In this document: piece after piece, positions 7,492 to 15,485 of the stretch
Layout: each line of letters starts with the position of its first letter
Position numbering within the stretch: position 1 is the stretch's first letter
DNA from: Myxococcota bacterium
GTDB lineage: Bacteria; Myxococcota_A; UBA9160; UBA4427
DNA: 64,000 bases
NCBI GenBank assembly: GCA_041389495.1
Contig: JAWKRT010000003.1
Coordinates: forward strand, 186,001 to 250,000
Direction of reading: 5' to 3'
Position numbers and translations under genes: made by a program
Notes under the pieces: model-generated
Seen by the model: only the letters and a program-made list of their open reading frames with translations
What the model was told of the DNA's origin: nothing
The model's database searches: none

Positions 7492-8697
7492 ATGGACGTG
7501 CAGCGGACGCAAGGGCGGTGGGCGGCGATCGCCGTGGGCGTCTTCCTCGCGGCGCTGTGGCTCCCGCTCGTCGTCGCGCTCGCGACGCCCGACCGCGCGA
7601 ACGCGCCCGGCGAGAAGCGTCCGCTCGTGCAGTGGCCCGAGCTGCGCGCGCACCCGCTGCGCGTCTGGCCCGCGTTGCTGACGGCCTACTACGACGACCA
7701 GGTCGGTCTGCGCGACGCGCTCAAGGGGGGCTACATCCGCTTCGTCGCGGGCGCGCTCGGTGGCTCGCCGACCGCGCACCTCGTCGTCGGGCGCGACGGC
7801 TGGCTGTTCGACGGCCGCCCGCTCGCGCGCGCACTCGCGAGCGGCGCGGCGCGCTACGACGACGCCCAGCTCGCCCAGTGGGCGGCGACGCTCGAGGAGC
7901 GGCGCCGCTGGCTCGCCGCGCGCGGCGTCCGCTACCTCGTCGTGCTCGTGCCGATGAAGGGCGAGATCTATCCCGAGGAGCTTCCGCCGTGGATGGCGCC
8001 GCGCGCGCCGACGGCGTACGAGCAGGTCGAGCGCCACCTCCGGCGCCACACGGCGATCGACCTGTTCGACGCGCGCGGCGTGCTGCGCGACGCGAAGCAG
8101 CGCGAGCTCGTCTACTACCGCACGGACGGCCACTGGTCGGCGCGCGGCGCCGTCGCGGTCGAGCGCGCGCTCGCGCGCGACCTCGCGCGGCGCTGGCCCG
8201 AGCTGAGGCTCGGCCCCGAGCAGCCGGTCGCGTGGCACACCACGAGCGGGCGCGGACTCGGCCTCGCCGAGCTCGCGACCCTGCCCGAGGCGTTCCCCGA
8301 GACGGCCGAGTGGCTGACGACGCCCGATCCGATCGCCACGCTCACGCCCGAGATGCGCGCGCGCTTCGACGTGACGCGCTCCGAGGGGCCGACCACCTTC
8401 GCGAATCGCGACCCCTCGCTCGCGCGCGTCGTGATGTTCCGCGACTCGTTCGCGTCCGCGCTCGCGATCCCGCTCTCGTCGCGCTTCGCCGAGACGATCC
8501 TCTACTGGAACCGCGACGTGGATCCCGATGCGGTCGAGCGCGATGCGCCGGACCTCGTGATCCACCAGATGTACGCCGGCGTCTCGGACGACGCGTGGGG
8601 GCCGCCGCAGCACGCGCTGTGGCGCGAGCCGATGCGGCCGTCGCCGCCCGCCATCGCGCACGGCGCGCTCGGTCGCCGCCGCACCGCCGCACGCTAG
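7492..8697 (+). CDS. AlgX/AlgJ-like SGNH-type acetyltransferase partner
   Basis: A 401-residue protein with one N-terminal membrane anchor (WAAIAVGVFLAALWLPLVVAL) and a periplasmic domain. Hallmarks of AlgJ/AlgX/DHHW proteins are VVGRDGWLFDG, the catalytic pair in YYRTDGHWSARG (D212, H214) and the serine block VVMFRDSFASAL (S319). Such proteins take acyl groups delivered by the AlgI-type channel and put them on exopolysaccharide in the periplasm. It starts 38 nt after the MBOAT gene, almost certainly in the same transcript. The polymer is not identifiable from context. Confidence 0.85.
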   Translation: MDVQRTQGRWAAIAVGVFLAALWLPLVVALATPDRANAPGEKRPLVQWPELRAHPLRVWPALLTAYYDDQVGLRDALKGGYIRFVAGALGGSPTAHLVVGRDGWLFDGRPLARALASGAARYDDAQLAQWAATLEERRRWLAARGVRYLVVLVPMKGEIYPEELPPWMAPRAPTAYEQVERHLRRHTAIDLFDARGVLRDAKQRELVYYRTDGHWSARGAVAVERALARDLARRWPELRLGPEQPVAWHTTSGRGLGLAELATLPEAFPETAEWLTTPDPIATLTPEMRARFDVTRSEGPTTFANRDPSLARVVMFRDSFASALAIPLSSRFAETILYWNRDVDPDAVERDAPDLVIHQMYAGVSDDAWGPPQHALWREPMRPSPPAIAHGALGRRRTAAR

Positions 8698-8724
8698 GAC
8701 GCGCCGGCGCGACGCCCGTGCGCG

Positions 8725-9060
8725 TCAGCGGGAAGCGGGCTCGTCCTTGAGCTCGACGAGGATCTCGAAGTACGGGCGCTTCCCGCAGTTGTAGGCGCGC
8801 TCGACGCCGCCGCGCTCGACGTAGAGGACGTGCCCCGGCCAGACGTCGGCCTCGAGGTACTCGGTGTACGGCCCCGTCGTGTCGGGCTCGGGCTCGACGG
8901 CGATGCGGTCGCCGTCTATCTGGATCAGCAGGTTGTCGAGCGCGTGCGCGTGCACGGGCGAGCGCTCGCCCGGCGCGAGCCGCATCTCCCAGACGCGGAC
9001 GCGCTCGTTCTCGAACAGGAGCTTCGTGGCGACGTCGCCGCGTGTGCGTTCGGAGCTCAT
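8725..9060 (-). CDS. Small cupin-fold protein
   Basis: A 111-residue single-domain cupin. It has the pattern VRVWEMRLAPGERSPVHAHALDNLLIQIDGD, giving two motif-1 histidines (VHAHA), and a second strand block, DVWPGHVLYVERGG, that lacks the usual second-motif histidine. Metal binding may therefore be incomplete. Start ATG 9060 follows GGAGGAACCG. It lies 20 nt downstream of the 2-hydroxyacid dehydrogenase and is probably co-transcribed with it. Substrate and function unknown. Confidence 0.75.
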   Translation of the reverse strand: MSSERTRGDVATKLLFENERVRVWEMRLAPGERSPVHAHALDNLLIQIDGDRIAVEPEPDTTGPYTEYLEADVWPGHVLYVERGGVERAYNCGKRPYFEILVELKDEPASR

Positions 9061-9080
9061 CGGTTCCTCCGCGAGCGCGG

Positions 9081-10022
9081 TCAGTAGCCGCGCTCGAGAT
9101 CGACGCTCCCCTCGAGCGGCTCGCCCTCGAGGTAGTGCGCGAGGTTGCGACGGAACGAGTCGAACAGCCGCGGGAGCGCGTCCGGCGCGCTCCACGAGAT
9201 GTGCGGCGAGAGCCGCACCCGCGGATGTGCGTACAGCCAGTGGCCGGCCGGCAGCGGCTCGGGCTCGCACACGTCGAGCGACGCGCGCGCCACGCGCCCG
9301 TCGTCGAGCGCCGCGCGCAGCGCGTCCTGATCGAGCAGCGACCCGCGCGCGATGTTCACGAGGTGCAGGCCCGGCTTCGCGCGCGCGAGCTCGCGCGCGC
9401 CGATCAGGTGCCGCGTCGCGGGCGTCGCCGAGGCCGCGATCACGAGGTGGTCGGCGCCGGCGACGAGCGCGCCGAGGTCGCGCACGACCTCGACGCCCGC
9501 GATCGGCGAAGGAGCGTCCGTGCGCCGGTAGGCCTGCACGCGCATCCCGAACGCGAGCGCGCGCGTCGCCACCGCCTCCGCGATGCCGCCGAGCCCGACG
9601 AGGCCGAGCGTGCGCCCGTGCAGGCCGCCGAGCTCCGCGAAGTTCCAGGTCTTCGGCGGCGCGCTCGCGAACGACTCGGGCAGCCGCTTCTCGAAGGCGA
9701 GCATCACCGCGAGCACCCACTCGGCGATCGGGATCGCGCTCGCGCCGCGCGAGCACGTGAGCTGCGCGCCGCGCACGGCGTCGAGCGGGAAGCGGTCGAC
9801 GCCGGTGCCGATCGTGTGCACCCAGCGCACGCCGCGCGCCATCACCTCGGCCATGTTCGGGCTGCCCCACGCGAACGTGAGGCAGACCTCGCCGCGCACG
9901 CCGTCCGGCAGCGGGCCCTCGGTCGGGATGGTCGTGAAGGTGGCGTTCGGGTAGTCGCGCGCGACGGCGTCGAGGTCCGGCGAGGCGAGGTGCGCGAGGA
10001 CGGCGAGCGGGCGGTGCGGCAC
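9081..10022 (-). CDS. D-isomer-specific 2-hydroxyacid dehydrogenase
   Basis: A 313-residue NAD(P)-dependent dehydrogenase interconverting a 2-oxoacid and a D-2-hydroxyacid. The nucleotide-binding glycine motif is in GLVGLGGIAEA. The catalytic triad is visible as Arg in NIARGSLLDQ, Glu in CEPEPLP and His in RLSPHISWS. Start choice matters: the upstream GTG at 10031 is inside a TATCGTGCG promoter element, while GTG 10022 lies 7 nt after its -10 hexamer, so the mRNA is probably leaderless. The gene is divergent from an acyl-CoA-ligase-like gene whose promoter has the same layout. Exact substrate not assignable. Confidence 0.88.
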   Translation of the reverse strand: MPHRPLAVLAHLASPDLDAVARDYPNATFTTIPTEGPLPDGVRGEVCLTFAWGSPNMAEVMARGVRWVHTIGTGVDRFPLDAVRGAQLTCSRGASAIPIAEWVLAVMLAFEKRLPESFASAPPKTWNFAELGGLHGRTLGLVGLGGIAEAVATRALAFGMRVQAYRRTDAPSPIAGVEVVRDLGALVAGADHLVIAASATPATRHLIGARELARAKPGLHLVNIARGSLLDQDALRAALDDGRVARASLDVCEPEPLPAGHWLYAHPRVRLSPHISWSAPDALPRLFDSFRRNLAHYLEGEPLEGSVDLERGY

Positions 10023-10026
10023 GGCG

Positions 10027-10035
10027 CGCACGATA
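10027..10035 (-). promoter_or_regulatory. Leaderless-type -10 element (TATCGTGCG) for the hydroxyacid dehydrogenase
   Basis: TATCGT (10035 to 10030) followed by GCG. The GTG start codon at 10022 begins 7 nt beyond the hexamer, about where transcription should start. Confidence 0.6.
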
Positions 10036-10097
10036 CCCGCTCGCACCGGGGCAATGGAAGCCGCTGCGGCGCGCTGTGGAAGCGGCGCGGGAGCGGG

Positions 10098-10106
10098 TAC
10101 CGTGCG
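10098..10106 (+). promoter_or_regulatory. Leaderless-type -10 element (TACCGTGCG) for the acyl-CoA-ligase-like gene
   Basis: TACCGT at 10098-10103 followed by GCG. GTG 10111 begins 7 nt after the hexamer. It is divergent from the element at 10027-10035. Confidence 0.6.
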
Positions 10107-10110
10107 GCGC

Positions 10111-11613
10111 GTGGAGCTCGTCGTGCCGTCGCTCTTCGCGCGCAATGCGCGCGCCGTCCCGCGCCGGCCCGCGGCGTCGCACGGCGAGCGCGTCCTGTCG
10201 CACGCCGAGCTCGACGCCGCGGGCGATCGCATCGCGCGCGCGCTCGCGACGCTCGGTGTCGAGCGCGGCGACCGCGTCGCCACCTGGTGCGACACGCGGC
10301 TCGAGGTGCTCGCGCTGTTCGCCGGCCTCGCGAAGCGCGGCGCCGTCTTCGCGCCGACGAACGCGCGGCTCGGCGCGGCGGAGATGGCGCCCGTCGCGGC
10401 GCTCGCGCGGCCGCGCGCGCTCGTCGTCGACGCGGAGCGCGTCGACGAGGCCGAGCCCGTCGCGCGCGAGCTCGGCGTGCCGCTCGTCGCGCTCGGTGCG
10501 CTGGGCGACGCCCCGGCGAGCGGGCCGCGCGCGAGCCTGCTCGCGCGCGCGGCGGCGGAGCGCGCGGGCGCCTTCGTCGAGGCGCAGCTCTGCGAGGCCG
10601 ACCCGCACGTCGTCTTCTTCACGAGCGGCAGCACGGGCGCGCCGAAGGGCGTCGTGCTCTCGCACCGCGCGAGCTGGCTGCGCAGCTTCCAGGGCGTCTT
10701 CGTCGACGCGCCCGAGACGAGCGTGTGCATGTTCCCGCTGTTCCACATGGCGGCGTTCACGCTCGCGCTCGCGGCGTGGCAGACGGGCGGCGAGATCGCG
10801 CTCGCGAGCCCCGCGCCCGACGACCTGCTGCGCGCGATCGAGCACCGCCGCGCGACGCGCTTCTACGGGCTGCCCGCCATCTGGGGCCGTCTGCTCGAGC
10901 ACGGGCTCGAGCGCGCCGACGTCTCGAGCCTGCGCATGGCGGACACGGGCACGTCGGCCGTGCCGCCCGAGCTCGTCGACGCGCTCGCCGAGCGCCTCCC
11001 GCACGCGACGCTGCGCATCTACTACGGCTCGACGGAGGCGGGCGCGGGCACGGCGCTCGCGCACGCCGACGCGCGCCGCAAGCCCGGCCGCGTCGGGCTG
11101 CCCGTGCCGGGCGTCGAGCTCGCGCTGTGCGACGACGGCGAGATCGAGCTGCGCAGCCCGTTCCTGATGGACGGCTACTTCGAGAACGAGGCGGCGACGC
11201 GCGCGGCGCTCGTCGGCGGCGCCTACCGCACGGGCGATCTCGGCGCGCTCGACGACGAGGGCTACCTGAGCGTCGTCGGCCGCAAGCGCGACGTGATCCG
11301 CACCGGCGGCGAGACGGTCGCGCCGCCGGAGGTCGAGGCCGTGCTCGGCGCGCACCCCGACGTCGAGGAGGTCGCCGTCGTCGGCATCCCGGATGCGGCG
11401 TGGGGCGAGATCGTCTGCGCCGTGGTCGTCGCGCGCGCGGGGCGCGCACCGACCCTCGAGACGCTCGTCGCGTTTGCGCGCGATCGCCTGGCGCGCTTCA
11501 AGCTTCCGCGGCGCCTCGAGATCGTCGACGCGCTGCCGCGCACGCCGGCGACGCGGCAGATCCAGCGGCCGCTCGTCGTCGAGCGCATCCTGGCGTGCGA
11601 CGCCGCGCGCTGA
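10111..11613 (+). CDS. AMP-dependent synthetase/acyl-CoA ligase-like protein with altered A10 motif
   Basis: A 500-residue member of the ANL (acyl-CoA synthetase) superfamily, which activates a carboxylic acid with ATP and then usually transfers it to CoA. Visible motifs are the P-loop-like FFTSGSTGAPKGVVLSH, YYGSTEAGAG, YRTGDLG and the hinge RKRDVIRTGGETVAPPEVEA. The C-terminal A10 motif, normally LPRT..GK, reads LPRTPATRQIQR, so the catalytic lysine is replaced by Arg482. Adenylation may be impaired or altered. GTG 10111 is chosen because it sits at the expected transcription start of the TACCGT promoter. Immediately downstream is the 2-oxoacid:ferredoxin oxidoreductase operon, which has its own promoter. 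Substrate unknown. Confidence 0.85.
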   Translation: MELVVPSLFARNARAVPRRPAASHGERVLSHAELDAAGDRIARALATLGVERGDRVATWCDTRLEVLALFAGLAKRGAVFAPTNARLGAAEMAPVAALARPRALVVDAERVDEAEPVARELGVPLVALGALGDAPASGPRASLLARAAAERAGAFVEAQLCEADPHVVFFTSGSTGAPKGVVLSHRASWLRSFQGVFVDAPETSVCMFPLFHMAAFTLALAAWQTGGEIALASPAPDDLLRAIEHRRATRFYGLPAIWGRLLEHGLERADVSSLRMADTGTSAVPPELVDALAERLPHATLRIYYGSTEAGAGTALAHADARRKPGRVGLPVPGVELALCDDGEIELRSPFLMDGYFENEAATRAALVGGAYRTGDLGALDDEGYLSVVGRKRDVIRTGGETVAPPEVEAVLGAHPDVEEVAVVGIPDAAWGEIVCAVVVARAGRAPTLETLVAFARDRLARFKLPRRLEIVDALPRTPATRQIQRPLVVERILACDAAR

Positions 11614-11655
11614 GCGCCGCGCGCGCGGCGGAGATACGACCCCGTCTCGTTTTCG

Positions 11656-11687
11656 TTGAGCGGTCGCCCGAGCGCGCATATCGTGCG
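11656..11687 (+). promoter_or_regulatory. Promoter of the 2-oxoacid:ferredoxin oxidoreductase operon
   Basis: TTGAGC (11656-11661), a 17-nt spacer, then TATCGT (11679-11684) followed by GCG. This is one of the few places in the window where both promoter halves are convincing. The start codon at 11727 has a GAGGG ribosome site 6 nt ahead. Confidence 0.7.
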
Positions 11688-11726
11688 GCACGCGCCCGTC
11701 CGGGCGCTGCGCCGCGAGGGTCGTCC

Positions 11727-12356
11727 GTGGAACGCGAGGTGCTGCTCACCGGGATCGGCGGACAGGGCGTGCAGCTCGCCGCACAGGTGCTCGCGCGCGC
11801 GGCCGTCGCCGAGGGGCGCGAGGTGACGCTGCTCGGGACGTACGGCGGGACGATGCGCGGCGGCAACACCGACGCGTGTCTCGTCGCGGCCGACGCCGCG
11901 ATCCGCACGCCGCCGATCGTCGCGCGCGCGTGGGCGGCGATCGCGATGCACGACCGCTTCTTCGCGCCGACCGGCGCGAAGCTCGCGCGCGGCTCGCTCG
12001 CGTTCGTCGAGCGCGCGCTCTTCGCCGCCGACGCGATCGCGGCGCTCGAGGCGCGCGGCGTGCGCGTCGTGGCGGTCGACGCGGGCGAGGTGGCGCGCGG
12101 CGCGCAGGCGCCGCTCGCGGCGGCGCTCGCGCTCGCGGCGGCGTTCTGCGCGGCGACGGGCTTCGCCGGCCTCGAGGCGCTCGTCGGCGCCATGCGCGAG
12201 TGCGTGCCGAGCTATCGCCAGCAGCACGTCGAGGCGAACGAGCGCGCGCTGCGCGCGGGCTTCTCGCTCGCCGACGCCGGCGGCGCGACGGGCGCGGTGG
12301 GCGCGGTGGGCGGCGCGGCACCGCGCGCGTGGCCCGTCGCCGCGGGGGCGGCCTGA
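11727..12356 (+). CDS. 2-oxoacid:ferredoxin oxidoreductase, gamma subunit
   Basis: A 209-residue gamma subunit of the thiamine-diphosphate-dependent oxidoreductase that converts a 2-oxoacid plus CoA to acyl-CoA, reducing ferredoxin. The signature is the N-terminal LLTGIGGQGVQLAAQVLARA. TYGGTMRGGNTDACLV is also typical of KorC/VorC/PorG. GTG 11727 has GAGGG 6 nt upstream. The stop overlaps the ferredoxin-like ATG (TGATG). It is the first gene of a gamma-delta-alpha-beta operon. The last 25 residues (GATGAVGAVGGAA) are a low-complexity extension. Confidence 0.85.
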   Translation: MEREVLLTGIGGQGVQLAAQVLARAAVAEGREVTLLGTYGGTMRGGNTDACLVAADAAIRTPPIVARAWAAIAMHDRFFAPTGAKLARGSLAFVERALFAADAIAALEARGVRVVAVDAGEVARGAQAPLAAALALAAAFCAATGFAGLEALVGAMRECVPSYRQQHVEANERALRAGFSLADAGGATGAVGAVGGAAPRAWPVAAGAA

Positions 12357-12607
12357 TGCGCGGCGATGCGCGCGGCACGGTCGCGATCGACGTCGAGCGC
12401 TGCAAGGGCTGCACGCTGTGCGTGCCCGCGTGCCCGCCGCGCGTGCTCGCGATGTCGGTCGAGCGCAACGCGATCGGCGCACCCTATCCGCTGCTCTCCC
12501 CGGGCTGCACGGGCTGCGGCGCGTGCGCGCTCGTGTGTCCGGACTTCTGCTTCGAGGTCTTCCGGCTCGAGGCGCGCGGCGCGCGCCCGGAGGAGGGCGC
12601 GCGATGA
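12356..12607 (+). CDS. 2-oxoacid:ferredoxin oxidoreductase, delta (2x[4Fe-4S] ferredoxin) subunit
   Basis: An 83-residue polyferredoxin-type subunit carrying electrons from the TPP site to external ferredoxin. Two full CxxCxxCxxxCP motifs are present: CKGCTLCVPACP (about residues 16-27) and CTGCGACALVCP (about 50-61). ATG 12356 overlaps the gamma stop codon, and the stop overlaps the alpha start (ATGA), so translation is likely coupled along the operon. Confidence 0.88.
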   Translation: MRGDARGTVAIDVERCKGCTLCVPACPPRVLAMSVERNAIGAPYPLLSPGCTGCGACALVCPDFCFEVFRLEARGARPEEGAR

Positions 12608-13704
12608 GCGCGGCGGCGCGGCCGGCGACGGCGCGGCTGATGGAGGGCTCGGAGGCGATCGCCGAGGCGGCGATCGCGGCGGGCTGCCGCTTCTTCGCGG
12701 GCTATCCGATGACGCCGTTCACGGAGCTGCTCGAGAGCTTCGCGGCGAAGCTCCCCGACGCGGGCGGCGTGTGCATCAACGCCGAGAGCGAGCTCGAGGC
12801 GATCGGCATGGCGTGGGGCGCCGCCGCGACGGGGGCGCGCGCGGCGACGGGCTCGACGGGCCAGGGGCTCGCGCTCATGCAGGAGTCGATCTCGGAGCTC
12901 GCGCGCGCAGAGCTCCCGGTCGTGCTGTTCAACATGGCGCGCGGCCAGGCGGACTACTTCCAGGCGACGCGCGGCGGCGGACACGGCGACTACCGCCACC
13001 TCGTGCTCGCGCCGATCGACAGCGCCGAGGCCGTGGCCCTCACGCAGTGCGCGTTCGACAAGGCCGACGCGTGGCGCGGGCCCGTGATGGTGTACGGCGA
13101 CTACCTGCTCGCGCACACGGCGCAGGCCGTGCGCATCCCGACGCCGGCGGGCCCGCCGCGACCGGCGCCGGACTGGGCGGTCGACGGCTCGCTCGGCGGC
13201 ACGGGCCGCTCGCGCAACGTGAACCCGATCGGGATGCGCAAGGGCGAGAAGGGCATCGAGCCGGAGCCGTTCTGGCGCCGCCTCCAGGCGAAGTGGGACG
13301 CGATGGCGGCCGCCGAGGCGCGGCTCGAGGCCGAGCACTGCGAGGACGCCGAGCTCGTCGTGGTCGCGTTCGGGTCGCTCGCGCGCTTCGCGCGCTTCGC
13401 CGTCGACGAGCTGCGCGCCGACGGCCTGCGCGTCGGGCTCGCGCGGCCGGTGACGCTGTGGCCGTTCCCTGCGGCGGCACTCGACGCGGCCACGCAGCGC
13501 GCGCGCCGCATCGCCGTGCTCGAGCAGAACGCGGGGCAGATGATCGACGACGTGCGGCTGGCGGTGCTCGGGCGCGTGCCCGTGGTGCCGATCGGCGGCA
13601 TCTCGAGCGACGCGGCGGGCTTCGGGCTCGGGCCGCTGCTCGACCCGGACGTCGTGCGCGACCGCGTGCGTCGGGCCCACGCCGGCGAGGAGGTGCGGAC
13701 GTGA
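12604..13704 (+). CDS. 2-oxoacid:ferredoxin oxidoreductase, alpha subunit
   Basis: A 366-residue alpha subunit (pyrimidine-binding and transketolase C-like domains). The N-terminal ARLMEGSEAIAEAAIAAGCRFFAGYPMTPFTEL, and NAESELEAIGMAWGAAATGARAATGSTGQGLALM, are diagnostic of KorA/VorB-type enzymes. The conserved ARGQ block is present as NMARGQADYFQATRGGGHGDY. The C-terminal domain ends RPVTLWPFPAAAL. The family covers 2-oxoglutarate and branched-chain 2-oxoacids; sequence alone does not settle the substrate, though 2-oxoglutarate is the likeliest. ATG 12604 overlaps the delta stop; the gene ends in a GTGA overlap with beta. Confidence 0.88.
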   Translation: MSAAARPATARLMEGSEAIAEAAIAAGCRFFAGYPMTPFTELLESFAAKLPDAGGVCINAESELEAIGMAWGAAATGARAATGSTGQGLALMQESISELARAELPVVLFNMARGQADYFQATRGGGHGDYRHLVLAPIDSAEAVALTQCAFDKADAWRGPVMVYGDYLLAHTAQAVRIPTPAGPPRPAPDWAVDGSLGGTGRSRNVNPIGMRKGEKGIEPEPFWRRLQAKWDAMAAAEARLEAEHCEDAELVVVAFGSLARFARFAVDELRADGLRVGLARPVTLWPFPAAALDAATQRARRIAVLEQNAGQMIDDVRLAVLGRVPVVPIGGISSDAAGFGLGPLLDPDVVRDRVRRAHAGEEVRT

Positions 13705-14513
13705 GCGAAGGGGCCCGCAAGCGCGTCGTGCCGCAGCGGCCGCCGCTCCTGCTGTCGCAGGATCACGACCTCTGCGCGGGCTGCGGCGAGCCGCTCGCCC
13801 TGCGCGCGCTCTGCGAAGCCATCGTCGACGTCGCGTGCGCCGACCGCGCCATCGGCGCCGTCGGGATCGGCTGCTACACGGCGCTCACGTCGATCCTCGA
13901 CGTCGATCTCGTCCAGGCGCTCCACGGCCGCGCGCCATCGGTCGCGACGGGCGCGAAGCGCATGCGTCCCGACGCGCTCGTCTTCACGCTCCAGGGCGAC
14001 GGCGACATGGTGAACGAAGGGCTGCAGGAGGTGCTGCACACGGCGGCGCGCGGCGAGCGCGTGACGTGCGTGCTGCTCGACAACGGGGTGTTCGGAGAGA
14101 CGGGCGGGCACATGACGGCGACGACGGTGCTCGGCCAGCGCACGAAGAACTCGCTCGACGGGCGCGACGCCGCGTACCACGGCCATCCCATCCTCGTCGC
14201 CGACCTCGTGGCGCAGCTCGGCGGCACCGCCTACGCCGCCCGCACGTCCGTGCACGACGCGGCCGGCGTCGCGCAGACGCGGCGAGCGATCCGCCGCGCG
14301 TTCGAGACGCAGCGCGAGGGGGCGGGCTTCTCGTTCGTCGAGGTGCTCACCATGTGTCCGACCGGCTGGTTCGTCGCGACGCCCGACGGGCCCGGCTACC
14401 TCGATCGCGTGATGGGTGCCGTGCACGTCACCGGCGAGCTCAAGGCGGACGGTCGTTATGTGTCGACCGCCGAGCTCGCCGCGCGCAAGGCCGAGGCGGC
14501 GGGCGCGCGCTAG
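13701..14513 (+). CDS. 2-oxoacid:ferredoxin oxidoreductase, beta (TPP-binding) subunit
   Basis: A 270-residue TPP-binding subunit. The conserved CAGCGEP near the N-terminus and the TPP/Mg motif GDGDMVNEGLQEVLHTA are intact. DNGVFGETGGHMTATTVLGQ follows the family pattern NxxYGxTGGQxSPTT, with variations. MCPTGWFV is the usual C-terminal block. GTG 13701 overlaps the alpha stop and has a strong AGGAGGT ribosome site at 13688-13694. It completes a four-subunit enzyme that could feed low-potential electrons to ferredoxin. The PDH genes a few kb downstream provide the NAD-linked alternative for pyruvate. Confidence 0.88.
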   Translation: MSEGARKRVVPQRPPLLLSQDHDLCAGCGEPLALRALCEAIVDVACADRAIGAVGIGCYTALTSILDVDLVQALHGRAPSVATGAKRMRPDALVFTLQGDGDMVNEGLQEVLHTAARGERVTCVLLDNGVFGETGGHMTATTVLGQRTKNSLDGRDAAYHGHPILVADLVAQLGGTAYAARTSVHDAAGVAQTRRAIRRAFETQREGAGFSFVEVLTMCPTGWFVATPDGPGYLDRVMGAVHVTGELKADGRYVSTAELAARKAEAAGAR

Positions 14514-14619
14514 CCCGCCGTCGCGCCGCGCGCGAGGGCGCGCGACGTGCGAAGCGCCCGGCCCCTGCATAGACTCTGCCGCCGACACTGCACGCCGACA
14601 CGGCAGAGGGGGCGATCCC

Positions 14620-15081
14620 ATGATCCACGCACTCCGCACCCGGCCCGCGCTCGCGACGGCGCTCGCCGTCTCCCTGCTCGCCTGCGCGGGCTCGTCGCGC
14701 GCCGACGACGCGCCGGCCGCGGTTCCGCGCACGCCCGCGCCCGAGGGCGCGCGCGTCTACATCATCTCCCCGAGCGACGGCGCGACCGTCTCGAGCCCCG
14801 TGCTCGTGCGGTTCGGGCTGTCGGGGATGGGCGTCGCGCCGGCGGGCGTCGCGAACCCGAACACCGGCCACCACCACCTGATCATCGATGCGCCCACGCC
14901 GCCGGCGGCGGCGCCGATCCCGAACGACGCGCAGCACAAGCACTTCGGGGGCGGGCAGACGGAGACGACCGTCGAGCTCGCGCCCGGCACCCACACGCTG
15001 CAGCTCGTGCTCGGCGATGCCCTGCACGTTCCGCACGACCCGCCGATCGTCTCCGAGGTGGTGACGATCCGCGTCGAGTGA
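14620..15081 (+). CDS. Secreted DUF4399-type protein
   Basis: A 153-residue exported protein. Its signal peptide ends near LLACAGSSRADD; the single Cys after LLA could be a lipobox (LLAC). The body matches the DUF4399 pattern: ARVYIISPSDGATVSSPVLVRFGLSGMGVAPAGV, then the His-rich NTGHHHLIIDAP and HKHFGGGQTETTVELAPGTHTLQLVLGD. The HHH and HKH clusters suggest metal binding, but no function is established for the family. An -10-like TAGACT is at 14570-14575 and AGAGGGGG precedes ATG 14620. It may share a transcript with the next small gene, 34 nt downstream. Confidence 0.75.
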   Translation: MIHALRTRPALATALAVSLLACAGSSRADDAPAAVPRTPAPEGARVYIISPSDGATVSSPVLVRFGLSGMGVAPAGVANPNTGHHHLIIDAPTPPAAAPIPNDAQHKHFGGGQTETTVELAPGTHTLQLVLGDALHVPHDPPIVSEVVTIRVE

Positions 15082-15115
15082 AGCCATTCCGTTCAGAGAG
15101 GAGAGGGGGGAGACG

Positions 15116-15424
15116 ATGAGGTCGCGAACGAAGGCATGGCGCGTGGCTCTGCTCGTGCTCGGCAGCCTGCTCGTGGTGACGAGCGCGGCGTCGGCGCGGA
15201 CCTGCCCGAACGGCAAGGACTCGAACGGCCCGATGTGGCTCTCGATCGTGCATCCCGGGCTCGGGGAGTGGGCCCTGAACGGGTGGGGCCCGTTCAGCCA
15301 GAACGCGCCGCAGCGGAAGTTCTGGATGGGGTTCATCCCCGGCTTCGGGTTCCCCTACCTCCACGTGGTGAGCGCGATCGACGTGTCGAAGTGCCGGACG
15401 GACGACGGGCTCAACATCGACTGA
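15116..15424 (+). CDS. Small secreted protein of unknown function
   Basis: A 102-residue product. Residues 1-27 form a signal peptide ending AASA before RTCPNGKDSNG. The mature part is about 75 residues with two cysteines (RTCPNG and SKCRTDDG) that could form one disulfide. Its motifs are WLSIVHPGLGEWALNGWGPF, RKFWMGFIPGFGFPYLHVVSAID. The repeated Gly-Trp/Gly-Phe spacing suggests membrane or surface association. The ribosome site GAGAGGAGAGGGGGAG is very strong, implying high expression. A stable hairpin follows directly. Not recognised. Confidence 0.7.
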   Translation: MRSRTKAWRVALLVLGSLLVVTSAASARTCPNGKDSNGPMWLSIVHPGLGEWALNGWGPFSQNAPQRKFWMGFIPGFGFPYLHVVSAIDVSKCRTDDGLNID

Positions 15425-15430
15425 ACCTTC

Positions 15431-15465
15431 CTCGGCCGCGGGCGCCTCGCGCGCCCGCGGCCGAG
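15431..15465 (+). terminator. Perfect 15-bp hairpin just ahead of aceE
   Basis: CTCGGCCGCGGGCGC (15431-15445) pairs fully with 15451-15465 around CTCGC. It begins 6 nt after the stop of the small secreted gene and ends 20 nt before the aceE start. It can terminate the upstream unit, or act as an attenuator if aceE is read through. No T-run. Confidence 0.7.
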
Positions 15466-15485
15466 CGGCTTCCGCAGGAGCGGCC

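Noticed and set aside
10031..10031. GTG 10031 as start of the 2-hydroxyacid dehydrogenase
   Set aside because: It falls within TATCGTGCG. GTG 10022 is at the likely transcription start.
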